DNA of 13,906 bases from Verrucomicrobiota bacterium (GTDB lineage: Bacteria > Verrucomicrobiota > Verrucomicrobiia > Chthoniobacterales > UBA6821): assembly GCA_016871655.1 (NCBI GenBank), contig VHCR01000013.1:1-13906 (forward strand). Direction: 5' to 3'. A program made the translations under genes and the position numbers. The notes under the pieces were generated by a model. The model was not told the origin of the DNA. It saw nothing but the letters and a program-made list of their open reading frames with translations, and ran no database searches. Positions 7,334-13,906 of this stretch are shown here, one piece after another (the stretch's first letter is position 1; every line of letters starts with the position of its first letter).

Positions 7334-9625
7334 ATGAAATGTGCCTGCCTCTATCTACTCATTACTTATTACTCATTACTCATTATTACTCCCCGCGCTC
7401 TCGCTCAGCAGGAGAAAGCATCCGCCAATGCGCCTGTCGCTCCGCAAGTAACAACTTATTCTGAGAAGCAAAAAGATTTAGCTGCTCAAGCTGCTAGTGA
7501 AAAATTACCACAGGTTTCTGCTTCGATTTTGCGCACCCAATTGCAGCAAGAAAAAAATCCGGAAGAGCGACAAAAGCTGACGTTGCGATTGGGAGAAATT
7601 CTTGTGATAGAGCATCGCCCTGACGAAGCCCTTGATGTTTTAAATTCAAAAGATCTAACTCCTGATGCAATGATTTCTTTTTGGAAGGCGCAAGCACTTT
7701 TGGCTTCAGGAAAAGCCTCCGAAGCCGAGCCGTTATTGCAATCACTGTTGGCCACAAAAAATGTGCTCTCTCAAGAATACGTTGAAGCGACGAGCTTGGC
7801 TTTGGCGCGGGCTGATCGGGCATTAGGAAAAAATGAAGAAGCCTTGAAGATCGTAGAATCGATAGCACCAAATTCGACGTTGGCTCTGCCAGTGTTAGAA
7901 GAACGTTGCGCTATTTTACTCGCGCTGAAACGGAATCAAGAAGTTGAGCGGTTGTTGGAAAATCAAAAAGAGCTCACTGAGCAACCACGATTACTTTATC
8001 TCTATGCTTTAGCCGCTTGGCAACGAGGAGATCAAGCTGAGGCACTACGAAGGTTTACGATTAAAAAGGAAACCTCTTCTCCTCCAGAATGGACTTCTGC
8101 AGCAACAGTGGCGGGGATTGCGAACTGTCAGATGGCGTTGCAAAAGCCAGAAGAAGCTCAAGCCTTGTTGGAAAAATATTTGCAAGAACATCCTAATGCG
8201 CCTCGCCTTCCTGAATTAATCACGCAACTCGAGCAGCTCTATATAACGCAAAACAACAAAGATGGCTCAGTTTTCTACAAATGGGCCAATGATGTAACAC
8301 AACCTTACCGAGCTTCCTATGCCATGCTGCCGTTGGCACGCATGCTCCAACAACAAGGGCATCCGACTAAATCTGAGGCACTCTATCAATCTTTTTTAAA
8401 AAATTTTCCTAATCACCCTCTTGTTGGTGAAGTCAATTTGGCATTGGCACAAGAAAAGTTAAATCAAGGAGATCCTACTGCTGCTCTTGCTCTTCTCGGT
8501 GACCAAACTTCTTTTTCTTTGAGTATACGCGCTAGGATGGCCTTTCTACGAGGGTTGGCGGAGTCTGCGCTAAAACAGCCAGAGCGTGCAGAAAAAGAAT
8601 TTCATCAAGCTGAACTTTTTGATCCTGCATTTGCTTCAGATGCTCAATATAATCAAATGTTACTTCATGTTGCAGGTGACCCTGCAAAAGAACAAAGGCT
8701 TCTTTCTCCCGAGCAGAAAAAAATTCTTAATGAGGCTGTTGACGGAGCTGAACGAAAAGAATATCTGCAGGTTCTTGACAGCGATCATGCTGATCAGGCT
8801 TCAGCAGCTGAAGTGATTAAAAAAGCACGTGCGTTTTTAGCGGCGCATCCGAACTCTCCTTTTGCGAATGAGGTTCGAATGAAATTAGGTGAAGCTCTTT
8901 TAAGAAAAGGATTGGTGCGTGAGGCAAGACTTGAATTGGAAAATGTGGGACATGCCGAATCGAATTCAGAACTAGGTCGGCAAGCGCTTCTCTTGGCTGC
9001 TCAAGCAGCAGCTCATAGCATGGACCCGAAGTCCATTGATGACGCTGTGATGATTTTAGAGCAAGTCGCTCAGGACAACAAAGGGAGTCAAGATGCTTGG
9101 CAAGCTCGTTTGGAACAAGCAGCTCTCAAAAATGCTCAAGCATTGCCACTCGAGGCGATCGCCATTGATGATCAAATTTTAGCAGCTACCGATGTTCCGC
9201 CAGAATTGAGGTATACTGCTCAAATGGCGAAGGGAGATACACTCAGCGGCTTAGGTCTTAAAGATCCTAACAATTACCGAGCTGCCATTGCTACGTGGCG
9301 AGCTTTGGCTGATAGCTCTGGTGTTCCTCCTCGTTGGCGCAATCAAGCGCTATGTAAAATCGGACTCATTGAAGAAAAATTGAATGAAAATGATATCGCT
9401 CTTGCAACCTATTACGAAGCGATGAAAACGCCACGCTTGCAAGAGCCAGAACAGCTTTGGCACGACAAGGCAGCCTTCGAAGCTGCGCACATCCTCGAGG
9501 AACGTCATCAATGGAATGAGGCAATTCAGCTTTATCAGCAAATTATTGCTGAGGGAGGGCCGCGTGCAGCGGAAGCGAAGGCGAGGATTAGTAAATTGCG
9601 ATTGGAGAACTTGCTGTGGAATTAA
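7334..9625 (+). CDS. secreted tetratricopeptide-repeat protein
   Basis: The predicted product has 763 residues and starts with a signal peptide (hydrophobic LYLLITYYSLLIIT, then a peptidase I site near ALA-QQ, residues 23-26), so it is probably periplasmic. The rest is almost wholly helical and composed of TPR-like units, for example PDEALDVL, PEEAQALLEKYLQEHPNAP, SEALYQSFLKNFPNHP, PERAEKEFHQAELFDPA, KKARAFLAAHPNSPFANEVR and the terminal WNEAIQLYQQIIAEGGPRAAEA. No enzymatic domain is visible; TPR arrays are protein-binding scaffolds. ATG 7334 was preferred to an in-frame TTG at 7271 because it puts the signal peptide at the N-terminus. The hydrophobic core is encoded by TACTCAT heptamers. The last 10 bases overlap pdxA, which implies co-translation. 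Confidence 0.85.
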   Translation: MKCACLYLLITYYSLLIITPRALAQQEKASANAPVAPQVTTYSEKQKDLAAQAASEKLPQVSASILRTQLQQEKNPEERQKLTLRLGEILVIEHRPDEALDVLNSKDLTPDAMISFWKAQALLASGKASEAEPLLQSLLATKNVLSQEYVEATSLALARADRALGKNEEALKIVESIAPNSTLALPVLEERCAILLALKRNQEVERLLENQKELTEQPRLLYLYALAAWQRGDQAEALRRFTIKKETSSPPEWTSAATVAGIANCQMALQKPEEAQALLEKYLQEHPNAPRLPELITQLEQLYITQNNKDGSVFYKWANDVTQPYRASYAMLPLARMLQQQGHPTKSEALYQSFLKNFPNHPLVGEVNLALAQEKLNQGDPTAALALLGDQTSFSLSIRARMAFLRGLAESALKQPERAEKEFHQAELFDPAFASDAQYNQMLLHVAGDPAKEQRLLSPEQKKILNEAVDGAERKEYLQVLDSDHADQASAAEVIKKARAFLAAHPNSPFANEVRMKLGEALLRKGLVREARLELENVGHAESNSELGRQALLLAAQAAAHSMDPKSIDDAVMILEQVAQDNKGSQDAWQARLEQAALKNAQALPLEAIAIDDQILAATDVPPELRYTAQMAKGDTLSGLGLKDPNNYRAAIATWRALADSSGVPPRWRNQALCKIGLIEEKLNENDIALATYYEAMKTPRLQEPEQLWHDKAAFEAAHILEERHQWNEAIQLYQQIIAEGGPRAAEAKARISKLRLENLLWN
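7356..7390 (+). repeat. TACTCAT heptamer array inside the TPR signal-peptide coding region
   Basis: Four tandem seven-base units follow one another: TACTCAT, TACTTAT, TACTCAT, TACTCAT (7356-7383), with a degenerate continuation to 7390. Because 7 is not a multiple of 3, three units make seven codons, which is why the peptide shows the near-repeat LLITYYS then LLIIT. Gain or loss of one unit would shift the frame. Four copies are few, so actual instability is unproven. Confidence 0.75.
9604..9608 (+). promoter_or_regulatory. Shine-Dalgarno sequence deciding the pdxA GTG start
   Basis: GGAGA, inside the last codons of the TPR gene, lies seven bases before GTG 9616. It is the clearest ribosome binding site in the window and supports the GTG start. 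Most other genes here lack one. Confidence 0.65.
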
Positions 9626-10548
9626 AAAGTAATTATAAATTGCCATCGCGAAGAGCTGTTCCTCTCATCGGTCTCACGGCAGGCGATCGAGCTGGTGTTG
9701 GACCAGAAGTTTTAGCAGGCACGATAGAACGTTTGAAAGCAGAGCCTGAGTTATTGCATGGTTGTGATTGGAAAATTATTGGAAGTGCCACAGCAGTGAC
9801 ACCTGGAAATCCAACGCGAGAAACTTCTCAAGAAGCCATAGTCGCTCTGGAAGAAGCTGCTGGAGAGGCGCTGCGAGGAGAGTTGGCTGCGGTTGTCACA
9901 GGTCCCGTTTGCAAAAAGCGACTACACGCAGAAGGATTTTCTTTTCCAGGGCAGACTGAATTTTTTGCCGCGCGTGCAGGTGTTAAAAATTTTGCGATGC
10001 TTCTCACCGGTGGAAAACTGACTGTCGCTTTGGTGACTGCTCATCTTCCACTGAAGGAGGCAATCACTGCATTGAGTGTTAAAGAAATCGTGCGAGTTGG
10101 AAAATTGCTCATTCAATTTTTAAAACGACGTGGTATTCAACAACCGCGTATCGCTGTCGCTGGACTCAATCCTCATGCAGGAGAAGAAGGAGATCTTGGT
10201 GATGAAGAAATCAGAACGATTGCACCTGCGGTAAAAATTTTGATGCAAGAAAATCGTGAAGCGAGGATCATTGGACCGATGAGCCCTGACACGATTTTTT
10301 TTCGTGCGACGCAGGGCGAGTTCGATGCAGTTCTCTGCATGTATCACGACCAAGGTTTGATCCCGCTCAAGCTGCATGCGTTTCACGAAGGAGTGAATGT
10401 AACCATTGGTCTTCCTTTTATCCGAACGAGTCCTGACCATGGCACCGCCTACGAGATCGCTGGAAAGGGGATCGCCAGCTGTGAAAGCTATTTAGCGGCC
10501 GTGAGACTGGCTGCGGAGTTGGTGGCTAGCCCACAAATTTCATACTGA
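9616..10548 (+). CDS. pdxA: 4-hydroxythreonine-4-phosphate dehydrogenase PdxA
   Basis: PdxA oxidises 4-phosphohydroxy-L-threonine in the DXP-dependent pyridoxal phosphate pathway. The 310-residue product is somewhat shorter than the E. coli enzyme (329), with part of the N-terminal half missing. Family marks are GLTAGDRAGVGPEVLAG (usually GDPAGIGPE), VVTGPVCK, PGQTEF, TAHLPL, NPHAGE, MYHDQGLIPLK and GLPFIRTSPDHGTAYEIAGKG. H143, H187 and H244 match the three metal ligands, and K252, N261 and R270 match substrate-binding residues. Q113 replaces the His usual in PG(H)TEF, a substrate-binding position. The GTG start, preceded by GGAGA, overlaps the TPR gene by 10 bases. The last seven residues (ASPQISY) and the stop lie inside the left arm of the 188-base palindrome. 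Confidence 0.94.
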   Translation: MELKSNYKLPSRRAVPLIGLTAGDRAGVGPEVLAGTIERLKAEPELLHGCDWKIIGSATAVTPGNPTRETSQEAIVALEEAAGEALRGELAAVVTGPVCKKRLHAEGFSFPGQTEFFAARAGVKNFAMLLTGGKLTVALVTAHLPLKEAITALSVKEIVRVGKLLIQFLKRRGIQQPRIAVAGLNPHAGEEGDLGDEEIRTIAPAVKILMQENREARIIGPMSPDTIFFRATQGEFDAVLCMYHDQGLIPLKLHAFHEGVNVTIGLPFIRTSPDHGTAYEIAGKGIASCESYLAAVRLAAELVASPQISY

Positions 10549-10711
10549 TCCTGCTACGGCTTGCGAACCCCTGATGGATACAGCGTCATACTCGGATTAC
10601 TCCTCGGGCGGTATGGAGCATACAGCCGTCGTCGTACCCCATCGCCTTCCTTGTCTACATCAAGATTCGCGGCGCCTCGCGACGGATCAGTATGAAATTT
10701 GCGGGCTAGCC
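10524..10711. repeat. 188-base imperfect palindromic element
   Basis: The ends are inverted repeats of 28 bases with one mismatch: 10524-10551 (starting GGCTAGCCCA, ending TACTGATCC) and 10684-10711. The centre, at about 10617, is another inverted repeat, GTATG-GAG-CATAC (10611-10623), flanked by GGC and GCC (10607-10609 and 10625-10627). It shares the axis of the outer arms to within a base. Between them the two halves keep partial complementarity (GGC, GCGAA, TGATG and ACA blocks in order). The whole element can thus fold as one long interrupted hairpin. It looks G+C-richer than its flanks and has no obvious target-site duplication. It is most like a MITE or a dispersed palindromic unit. 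A 60-codon frame inside it is not credible as a gene. Confidence 0.75.
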
Positions 10712-10734
10712 CTAATCGTAAATATGCGGGTTAA

Positions 10735-10772
10735 GGAAAAAAATCATCACGAGTGAACCTGTGATTTTTTCC
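10735..10772 (-). terminator. terminator-like inverted repeat at the end of the lyase-MFS operon
   Basis: GGAAAAAAATCA (10735-10746) and TGATTTTTTCC (10762-10772) pair with one bulged base around a 15-base loop that contains the MFS stop codon (10747-10749). Read on the minus strand, ATCAC and GTGAT can also pair just ahead of a run of seven T. It sits between converging genes, so it may act in both directions. The stem is A+T-rich, hence only moderate confidence. Confidence 0.45.
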
Positions 10773-12020
10773 AGCTCAATAAAAATGATCCGATGAGAAA
10801 AAGGGCTGCTAGGGCAAAAAAGATTGCACTCCATAAAAAAGCACTGCTCATGCGATTTATTGAAGAGCCTGTTTTACCAAAACTGATCATGGCGCCCATG
10901 ATCGTGGGTCCTATGCCGCCAATGACCGCTCCAATAAAGCTGTTTACGCCAGAAGTGAAACCACGCTTGCTCACAGAGATCGTGTCGTAAAGTGCAGGAA
11001 AAATTCCTCCCTCATAGCCGCCTTTGGCAAAGCCAAAGCCAAGCAGGGCAATGATGACGCCACTCAACGTGTTTGCTTTTCCAATCATGACGATAAAAAA
11101 GATGCCAAACAAAAGACCGATGATTTGCATGATGACACGTCCTCCATGCATGTAAGGTGAAAGACGATCGGTTATTTTTCCAAAGATAAGTGCTCCTGCA
11201 ATGCTTGCCAGTTGGAGGTAGAGTACAGCTGAAAACCCAGCAGCAGCGAGACTGAGATGAAATTTTTCGTAAAAAAATGTTGGAATCCAGGTAAAGAAAG
11301 AATACGAGACAATACAGGCACTCCCAAAGCCAAGCATGAGCAAGAGGGCTTCAGGATGTTTCCAGATGTATAAAAAATTTTCTAACAACGTACCTTGATC
11401 TTTTGTTGCTGTTACAAGCGATTCAGTTGACTTCTGTTCTGCTGCACCTCGCTGTGGCTCTTTTAGAAATTTAAAAAAAATTAACGAGAGAGTAATACCC
11501 AGTCCTCCAAAAAAATAAAAAGGAAAGCGCCATCCATAGTGTTGTGCCAAGAGGGCTCCCAAAGAGCCTCCAGCAAGGATTCCAAGATAGACTCCAGAAA
11601 ATGAAAGGAAAATGCTGTCGAGCGCGTTTTCCTTCCATGATAGTCGGCAAGGAGTGACATAGCAGAAGGGAGATAGAAGGCTTCTCCGAGTCCATCGCAA
11701 CCTCGCACAACGACAAATTGCCAAAACTGAGAACACCATGCTGTGCTCCAAGTCATGACGCTCCAAAAAAAACATCCTCCGATGATCAAAAATTTTCGTG
11801 ACCAACGATCCGTAACAAAGCCAGCAAGAAGAGCAAGAGTTGCATAGACCCAGATAAAAGCAGACCCAATAAGGCCAAGTTGAAATTTTGAAAAATGAAA
11901 TTCTTTTTCCAACAAAGGAAAGATGCTGTAGATAACTTGACGATCTGCAAAATTTAGAAAGCAGATACACCAGAGCATCCCTACAACAGCCCAGGAATAA
12001 GTTTTGTTAGAAAATTTCAT
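10747..12020 (-). pseudogene. MFS transporter interrupted by a one-base frameshift
   Basis: Two overlapping minus-strand frames together make one major facilitator protein of about 424 residues, the normal size. The N-terminal frame starts at 12020 (MKFSNKTYSWAVVGM, CFLNFADRQVIYSIFPLLEKEF, VTDRWSRK, VRGCDGLGEAFYLPSAMSLL, ADYHGRKTRSTAFSFHF) and fails after that. The other frame picks up at SGVYLGILAGGSLGALLAQH, then YGWRFPFYFFGGLG, and runs to the end with the remaining membrane helices. The switch falls at the four-A run 11598-11601 (TTTT on the coding strand): one extra T would restore HFSGVYLG. The ADRQ and GLGEAF motifs resemble the Spinster-like or anion:cation symporter group; the substrate is unknown. 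It lies nine bases after the lyase gene in the same operon. Recent mutation, sequencing error and slippage all remain possible; no canonical slippery heptamer is present. Confidence 0.8.
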
Positions 12021-12029
12021 AAAAAAGCT

Positions 12030-13067
12030 TTAAGACTTTTTCAACTCTTCCAAAAATTGTTCGACAACTTCTTTGCGAGTGGCCCAGGAAGTGACGAGGC
12101 GGATGACAGAGTGTTTGGGGTGATCAGATGCTTTGCTCCAAACATAAAAACCAAATTTCTTTTGCAGTTTTTCAATCGCGCTGTCAGGAAGGATGACAAA
12201 AATTTGATTGCTAACAGCGGGATAGGCAAGTTGATACCCGAGTGCTGTGATGCCGTGAGCAAGCTGCTGAGCCATCGCATTCGCATGACGAGCATTTTCG
12301 AAATAGAGTTGTTCTCGAAACAATTCTTGAAATTGAATTCCAAAAACGCGTCCCTTCGCCAAAAGAGCTCCTTGTTGTTTGAGTTGATAGCGAAATTGAG
12401 ATTGTAAGTGAGGGTGTGTGATAACGATCGCTTCCCCAAGCAAAGCCCCATTTTTTGTGCCTCCGAGAGTGAAAAGGTCTGCACAGCGAGCGATATCAGG
12501 CAAAGAAAAATCCGCTGCGTGCGATGTCAACGCTGACCCCATCCGCGCCCCATCGATGAAGAGAAATAATTTTTTTTCCTGACACAATTGAGAAAGCGCT
12601 TCTAATTCTTTTTTGGAATAAATGGTTCCAAGTTCTGTCGATTGAGAAATGTAAACGACTCGTGGCAAAACCATGTGTTCGTTGGTGTGTGTGGCTAATA
12701 CCTTCAGAACAGCCTCTGGCGTGACTTTTCCCTCTACGCCTGGCACGGTGATGATCTTATGGCCGGTGGCCTCAACGGCGCCCGCTTCATGAACTTCGAT
12801 GTGGCCACTATCTGCTGCGATGATCGCTTCATATGGTTTTAGCAAAAAAGAGAGCGAGATGTAGTTAGCCTGTGTTCCATTAGAAACAAAATGAATGGCG
12901 GCCTCAGGTTGTTGCATCGCTTTTTTGATGAGCGTCGCAGCCTTTTCTGAAAAGGAATCGAGGCCATAGCCTGGTTCTTGCTGTAGATTTGCGGCTTGGA
13001 GCGCTGCGAGGATTTGCGGATGAGCTCCTTCGGAGTAATCATTGAAAAAGGAATAGAGGTAAGGCAT
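12030..13067 (-). CDS. PLP-dependent threonine aldolase / beta-eliminating lyase family
   Basis: The 345-residue protein belongs to the fold-type I aminotransferase superfamily, in the group that includes low-specificity L-threonine aldolase, which splits threonine or allo-threonine into glycine and acetaldehyde. Visible marks are NDYSEGAHPQIL near the N-terminus, GYGLDSFSEKAATLIKKA, FVSNGTQAN, HEAGAVEATGH (stacking His region), DGARMGSAL with D172 and R175 for cofactor binding, and the PLP lysine K205 in LGGTKNG. Substrate specificity cannot be read from this, so ltaE is not assigned. ATG 13067 lacks a Shine-Dalgarno sequence but has a promoter-like pair just upstream. It is the first gene of a two-gene operon with the MFS permease, which may once have moved an amino-acid-related substrate (inference). 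Confidence 0.88.
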   Translation of the reverse strand: MPYLYSFFNDYSEGAHPQILAALQAANLQQEPGYGLDSFSEKAATLIKKAMQQPEAAIHFVSNGTQANYISLSFLLKPYEAIIAADSGHIEVHEAGAVEATGHKIITVPGVEGKVTPEAVLKVLATHTNEHMVLPRVVYISQSTELGTIYSKKELEALSQLCQEKKLFLFIDGARMGSALTSHAADFSLPDIARCADLFTLGGTKNGALLGEAIVITHPHLQSQFRYQLKQQGALLAKGRVFGIQFQELFREQLYFENARHANAMAQQLAHGITALGYQLAYPAVSNQIFVILPDSAIEKLQKKFGFYVWSKASDHPKHSVIRLVTSWATRKEVVEQFLEELKKS

Positions 13068-13075
13068 GATGTGAC

Positions 13076-13104
13076 AAATTATTTTTACTAAAACGAGAAA
13101 TCAA
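13076..13104 (-). promoter_or_regulatory. candidate promoter of the lyase-MFS operon, leaderless layout
   Basis: On the minus strand TTGATT (13104-13099) and TAATTT (13081-13076) are separated by 17 bases. The -10-like hexamer ends eight bases before the ATG at 13067. Both boxes are imperfect (4 and 3 of 6 matches). The layout, with the start codon where transcription should begin, repeats that seen for mutS. Confidence 0.3.
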
Positions 13105-13119
13105 GTGAAACAGAATAAA

Positions 13120-13125
13120 TATTAT
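13120..13125 (+). promoter_or_regulatory. candidate -10 box of the VOC gene
   Basis: TATTAT (5 of 6 matches to TATAAT) ends six bases before the ATG at 13132. No good -35 box is found at 15-18 bases upstream. If it is used, the mRNA would be leaderless or nearly so. Confidence 0.3.
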
Positions 13126-13131
13126 TAAAAA

Positions 13132-13521
13132 ATGAGTTTTTGTTTAGGCCTCCATCATGCCGCCATCATTTGTTCTTCGTATGAGATTTCTAAAAAATTT
13201 TATTCGGAACTTTTAGGATTTAAAATTTTGAAAGAAACTTATCGTTCCGAACGCAAATCATACAAACTCGATCTTGAAATTCCTGGAGGAGGAGCGATTG
13301 AACTTTTTTCGTTTGAACATTCACCGCAGCGACTTTCTCATCCTGAAGCCTGCGGTCTAAGGCATCTCGCATTTTGTGTGAAAGATCTTGAGGCTTCCAT
13401 TTGTCATTTATCGGAGCGAGGCGTTGAGTGTGAAGCCATCCGTGTTGATGAGCTGACAGGGAAGAGGTTTACTTTTTTCAAAGATCCTGACAACTTGCCT
13501 CTTGAACTTTATGAATTCTAA
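13132..13521 (+). CDS. gloA2: VOC / glyoxalase I-like protein (YaeR type)
   Basis: A 129-residue single-domain metalloprotein of the vicinal-oxygen-chelate superfamily. It fits the YaeR/GloA2 group closely: LHHAAIICSSYEISKKFY, LGFKILKETYRSERKSYKLD, IELFSFEHSPQR, PEACGLRHLAF, EAIRVDELTGKRFTFFKDPD and the terminal LPLELYEF. The predicted metal ligands are H9, E57, H78 and E125, two per half-module. Members are annotated as glyoxalase-like, but their true substrates are largely unsettled, so the methylglyoxal role is only a possibility. It is transcribed divergently from the lyase across a 64-base gap and overlaps the next gene by 11 bases. Confidence 0.9.
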   Translation: MSFCLGLHHAAIICSSYEISKKFYSELLGFKILKETYRSERKSYKLDLEIPGGGAIELFSFEHSPQRLSHPEACGLRHLAFCVKDLEASICHLSERGVECEAIRVDELTGKRFTFFKDPDNLPLELYEF

Positions 13522-13906
13522 TGATCTTTTTAATTTAAAAGGAAAAACAGCTCTCATTACGGGTGCCTCCAATGGGCTTGGAGAGCAGTTTGCGCGCTGT
13601 TTGTCCCAAGCCGGTGCTCGCGTGATTATGGCGGCGCGTAATTTCGAGAAACTAGAAACGTTAGCTCGAGAAATTAAAAATGCCATACCATTGCAACTCG
13701 ACATTGCTGATAAAAATTCCGTGCAACGGGCTTTTGAATTTCTTGAAGAGACTCGTGAGAGAATTGATGTCTGCGTGAATAATGCGGGAGTTTATGAATC
13801 GACGCCTGTTTTTGAAAAGGATTCCAAAAATAATTTTAATGCGCTTTTTGAAACAAATGTTGTTGGAACGTGGACGATGATTAAACAAGTTGCTATACAT
13901 ATGAAA
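13511..13906 (+). CDS. short-chain dehydrogenase/reductase (3'-truncated by the window)
   Basis: The frame starts at ATG 13511, inside the last codons of the VOC gene, and is open to the window end (132 residues). It is a classical SDR: LKGKTALITGASNGLGEQFA carries the NAD(P)-binding TGxxxGxG (T17-G24), followed by MAARNFEKLE (a basic residue after the second strand, compatible with NADP), LQLDIAD, VNNAGVYES with NNAG at 90-93, and N116 in FETNVVGT. The catalytic Tyr-x-x-x-Lys lies beyond the window, so activity and substrate cannot be judged. The 11-base overlap with the VOC gene implies one transcript and coupled translation. The ATG at 13521 is out of frame and stops at once. Confidence 0.88.
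   Translation, partial: MNSNDLFNLKGKTALITGASNGLGEQFARCLSQAGARVIMAARNFEKLETLAREIKNAIPLQLDIADKNSVQRAFEFLEETRERIDVCVNNAGVYESTPVFEKDSKNNFNALFETNVVGTWTMIKQVAIHMK

Noticed and set aside
10574..10756. 60-codon plus-strand ORF downstream of pdxA
   Set aside because: It lies inside the palindromic element and runs into the terminator of the opposing gene; composition is not protein-like and no ribosome binding site is present.
11590..11610. Programmed -1 frameshifting in the MFS gene
   Set aside because: The codons at the junction do not form an X-XXY-YYZ slippery heptamer and no strong downstream structure is evident, so mutation or error is simpler.

Overview
The window is a stretch of ordinary bacterial chromosome of moderate to low G+C, with dense protein genes, short intergenic gaps and no rRNA, tRNA, CRISPR array, prophage or transposase gene. 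Gene content (thiG, mutS, guaA, pdxA, a periplasmic TPR protein, an MFS permease, a threonine-aldolase-like lyase, a YaeR-type VOC protein, an SDR) suggests a free-living or facultative Gram-negative. The MutS N-terminus, the exported TPR protein coupled to PdxA, and the near absence of Shine-Dalgarno sequences make me lean to the PVC group, perhaps Verrucomicrobiota. This is an impression from sequence style, not a search result, and confidence is about 0.4.

Layout, left to right. Positions 1-179 hold a possible tail of an upstream gene and a TATAAT box lying inside a palindrome. On the plus strand follow thiG (180-977), mutS (1105-3735), a signal-peptide-bearing eukaryote-like protein kinase (3751-5496), guaA (5559-7148), a secreted 763-residue TPR protein (7334-9625) and pdxA (GTG start at 9616, overlapping the TPR gene by 10 bases). 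Next comes a 188-base imperfect palindrome (10524-10711) that supplies the last codons and stop of pdxA. Beyond it, on the minus strand, a lyase (12030-13067) and an MFS permease (10747-12020) form a two-gene operon; the permease is broken by a single-base frameshift near 11598-11601. From a 64-base divergent promoter region, a VOC/YaeR-like gene (13132-13521) and an overlapping, window-truncated SDR gene (13511 onward) run rightward.

Functionally these are mostly unlinked housekeeping genes: thiamine thiazole synthesis, mismatch repair, GMP synthesis and pyridoxal phosphate synthesis. The lyase is PLP-dependent, but it is not obviously tied to pdxA. The least ordinary gene is the kinase: it has a signal peptide, G-loop, catalytic HGDIKPEN and a DPD in place of DFG, and it is A+T-richer than mutS, to which it is joined by an 11-bp hairpin containing its own start codon.

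The region is rich in small repeats: the 188-base palindrome; two adjacent G+C-rich hairpins inserted in frame in mutS; two copies of a degenerate AATAGCCACAAA-type intergenic repeat; a GGCTGAA heptamer pair; and a TACTCAT heptamer array that encodes the hydrophobic core of the TPR protein's signal peptide. I found no clear new multi-gene system. The best candidates for something undescribed are the palindromic element, the exported kinase and the repeat-encoded signal peptide.
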